DNA of 64,000 nucleotides, taken from the NCBI RefSeq assembly GCF_015594725.1, contig NZ_JADNRC010000006.1, forward strand, positions 124,001 to 188,000. Direction: 5' to 3'. Each line of letters begins with the position of its first letter. The first letter of the stretch is position 1. The notes below the pieces were generated by a model that was given only the letters and a program-made list of their open reading frames with translations, did no database searches and was not told the origin of the DNA. This document shows positions 62,255 to 64,000 of the stretch, one piece after another. The DNA is from Flavobacterium sp. ALJ2 (lineage in GTDB: Bacteria; Bacteroidota; Bacteroidia; Flavobacteriales; Flavobacteriaceae). A program made the translations under genes and the position numbers.

Positions 62255-63259
62255 ATGGATGAAGTTATAAAAATTGTTAATGATATTAAAGTGGGAAACA
62301 TCAAGCCTATCTACTTCCTTATGGGAGAAGAACCATATTACATTGACAAATTAGCCGAATATATAGAAAAAAACATCCTGTCTGAGGAAGAAAAAGGGTT
62401 CAATCAAACGGTTTTATATGGTCGTGATGTATCTATAGAGGATGTTGTTTCGGCTGCAAAACGTTATCCTATGATGGCAGATCGACAGGTCATTATTGTA
62501 AAAGAAGCACAGGATTTATCTAGGACAATAGACAAACTTGAAGCCTACGCGGGCAACCCAATGGAAACAACGGTTTTAGTCTTTTGTTACAAATATAAAA
62601 CACTTGATAAACGTAAAAAAGTAACCAAATTATTGGGACAGAAAGGACTAGTTTATGAAAGCAAAAAACTATACGAAAATCAGGTTGGCGACTGGATCAA
62701 GAGAGTTTTATCTGGCAAAGGGTATACAATCGAACCCAAAGCCAATGCAATGTTAGTAGAATTTTTAGGAACTGATTTAAGTAAGATTAATAACGAACTT
62801 GAAAAACTACAAATAATTTTACCAAAAGGTACTGCAATCACACCAATACATATTGAGGAAAATATTGGTTTTAGTAAAGATTACAATGTATTTGAACTAC
62901 GTAAAGCAATCGGAGAACGTAATCAGATTAAAGCTTATAAAATTGCCGAAAACTTTGCACATAACCCCAAAGATTATCCTTTAGTTATGACAACAGGATT
63001 AGTTTTTGGCTTTTTCATACAATTATTAAAATATCATGGTTTGAAGGATAAAAACCCAAAAAATGTGGCAACAGCTATAGGAGTAAATCCTTATTTCTTA
63101 AAAGAATATGATTTAGCGATAAAAAATTATCCAATGAAGAAGGTAAGTCAGGTTGTTTCTGCATTACGTGATATAGATATAAAAAGTAAAGGAGTGGGAG
63201 CCAATGCATTACCACAATCTGATTTATTAAAAGAAATGCTCTTCAAAATATTTAATTAA
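62255..63259 (+). CDS. holA: DNA polymerase III delta subunit
   Basis: A 334-residue clamp-loader subunit that opens the sliding clamp. Features: VGNIKPIYFLMGEEPYYIDK at the N-terminus, then YPMMADRQVIIVKEAQDL and a domain-III segment NVFELRKAIGERNQIKAYKI, and the C-terminal LLKYHGLKD and DIDIKSKGVG. The length matches HolA. It is divergent from the HsdR-N gene and precedes a small CAL67264-type gene and an ABC-F gene, a layout I recall from other flavobacteria. Confidence 0.9.
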   Translation: MDEVIKIVNDIKVGNIKPIYFLMGEEPYYIDKLAEYIEKNILSEEEKGFNQTVLYGRDVSIEDVVSAAKRYPMMADRQVIIVKEAQDLSRTIDKLEAYAGNPMETTVLVFCYKYKTLDKRKKVTKLLGQKGLVYESKKLYENQVGDWIKRVLSGKGYTIEPKANAMLVEFLGTDLSKINNELEKLQIILPKGTAITPIHIEENIGFSKDYNVFELRKAIGERNQIKAYKIAENFAHNPKDYPLVMTTGLVFGFFIQLLKYHGLKDKNPKNVATAIGVNPYFLKEYDLAIKNYPMKKVSQVVSALRDIDIKSKGVGANALPQSDLLKEMLFKIFN

Positions 63260-63314
63260 GACAGTAAAATTACCGATATTTGTAAGCTTATATAATATAA
63301 AAAATACCGTGATT

Positions 63315-63497
63315 ATGGGGATGAATAAAAACACAATATTAGGATGGGCAACTTTTATAATGTTTATAATGGGATTTCTCCTTATTGGGCTTGGATTTTT
63401 TAGATATAGAGATGTTTCAGGCTGGGGATTTGCTGCTACAGGAGTAGGTTTTTTAGCCATTGCATGGGTTTTTAATGCTTTAAAAGGAAGAGTTTAA
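63315..63497 (+). CDS. CAL67264-family small membrane protein
   Basis: A protein of about 60 residues with two membrane segments: ILGWATFIMFIMGFLLIGLG and GWGFAATGVGFLAIAWVFNA, separated by FRYRDVS. The C-terminal LKGRV is charged. The CAL67264 family occurs in flavobacteria next to the ABC-F gene; no function is known to me. The start could be GTG 63309, ATG 63315 or ATG 63321; the first ATG is used, giving MGMNKNTILGW. It lies 34 bases before the ABC-F gene. Confidence 0.75.
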   Translation: MGMNKNTILGWATFIMFIMGFLLIGLGFFRYRDVSGWGFAATGVGFLAIAWVFNALKGRV

Positions 63498-63531
63498 ATA
63501 AAAAAGTAATAAAATTTAAAATAAATTTATA

Positions 63532-64000
63532 ATGTCAGACGATAAGAAAGTAATTTTCTCCATGTCAAAACTGAGTAAAACATACTCAAGTAGCGACAAG
63601 CAAGTGCTAAAAAATATCTATCTAAGCTTTTTTTATGGAGCTAAAATTGGTATTTTAGGTTTAAATGGTTCAGGAAAATCTTCACTTTTGAAGATTATTG
63701 CTGGTGTTGATAAAAATTACCAAGGTGATGTAGTTTTTGCTCCAGGTTATACAGTAGGATACCTAGAACAAGAACCTCAATTAGATGATGAAAAAACAGT
63801 TATTGAAATTGTTCGTGAAGGAGTTGCCGAGACAATGGCAGTTCTTGAAGAGTACAATAAAATAAATGACTTATTTGGTCTTCCAGAAAACTATGAAGAT
63901 GCCGATAAAATGGACAAGTTGATGGATCGTCAAGCTGCTTTGCAAGATAAAATTGACGCATTAGGAGCTTGGGAAATCGATACCAAACTAGAAATTGCAA
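63532..64000 (+). CDS. ettA: ABC-F family ATPase, N-terminal part (EttA-like; cut by window edge)
   Basis: From ATG 63532 the frame stays open for 156 codons to the window end. It begins MSDDKKVIFSMSKLSKTYSS and has Walker A GLNGSGKSS followed by VGYLEQEPQLDDEKTV (Q-loop YLEQEP), the typical opening of EttA. EttA gates ribosomal initiation according to ATP/ADP levels. The remaining domain and the arm region lie beyond 64000. The insert EYNKINDLFGLPENYEDADK matches the arm-containing spacing of this subgroup. Confidence 0.87.
   Translation, partial: MSDDKKVIFSMSKLSKTYSSSDKQVLKNIYLSFFYGAKIGILGLNGSGKSSLLKIIAGVDKNYQGDVVFAPGYTVGYLEQEPQLDDEKTVIEIVREGVAETMAVLEEYNKINDLFGLPENYEDADKMDKLMDRQAALQDKIDALGAWEIDTKLEIA

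Overview
The window is AT-rich DNA from a member of the Bacteroidota, most likely Flavobacterium or a close relative. The evidence is promoters with the Bacteroidota -7 box TAnnTTTG, many SPII lipoproteins, fused E1 alpha-beta dehydrogenase, DUF2490, CAL67264-type and Hc1-like small proteins, and a GxxExxY gene. I see no rRNA, tRNA, CRISPR array, prophage or intact insertion sequence. The content is mostly ordinary chromosome with small accessory patches.

Layout. 1-5.4 kb: the start of a GNAT acetyltransferase, then a signalling block (membrane histidine kinase, LuxR-type response regulator, PAS histidine kinase, YegP-like protein). 5.4-9.4 kb: Hc1-like protein, secreted esterase, DUF1810 protein, amino-acid permease. 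9.5-14.7 kb: a LytS/LytTR pair divergent from a DUF2490 barrel gene, a CitMHS transporter and a DctA-like symporter, probably one carboxylate-sensing and uptake unit. 15-20.1 kb: an unassigned protein, a serine hydrolase, a three-gene set (DUF2314-ankyrin, Crp-like regulator, SMR exporter), the broken end of an outer-membrane barrel gene and a lipoprotein. 20.5-25.3 kb: a compact minus-strand cluster (nucleoside phosphorylase, DinB-like gene broken by one stop codon, VOC protein, orphan solute-binding protein, transglutaminase-like protein), a SUI1 factor, and a GxxExxY nuclease-like gene bracketed by perfect inverted repeats. 25.4-34.4 kb: 2OG-Fe(II) oxygenase, fused E1 dehydrogenase, DUF885 lipoprotein, histidine phosphatase, pheT. 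34.6-38.8 kb: aldehyde dehydrogenase, alcohol dehydrogenase, DUF779 and an AraC-type regulator. 38.9-45.5 kb: RND efflux operon plus bestrophin. 45.9-64 kb: recG, small lipoproteins, a four-gene cluster (Dph6-like, HEAGH protein, Asp/Asn hydroxylase, lipoprotein), M1 peptidase, patatin, TSUP permease, pcrA/uvrD, a Sua5/YciO protein, an OmpA lipoprotein, glycosyltransferase, HsdR-N protein, holA and the start of an ABC-F ATPase gene.

The most useful new observations are regulatory. Matching TGTAG-type palindromes precede both sensor kinases. An 11-bp direct repeat offset by 20 bp lies upstream of the carboxylate transporters. A 10-bp direct repeat offset by 21 bp lies just upstream of the aldehyde dehydrogenase promoter. 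The best candidate for an undescribed element is the roughly 540-bp GxxExxY cassette with 22-bp perfect inverted repeats. Two decayed genes are documented codon by codon. All family assignments come from reading the sequence and from memory; no database was searched.
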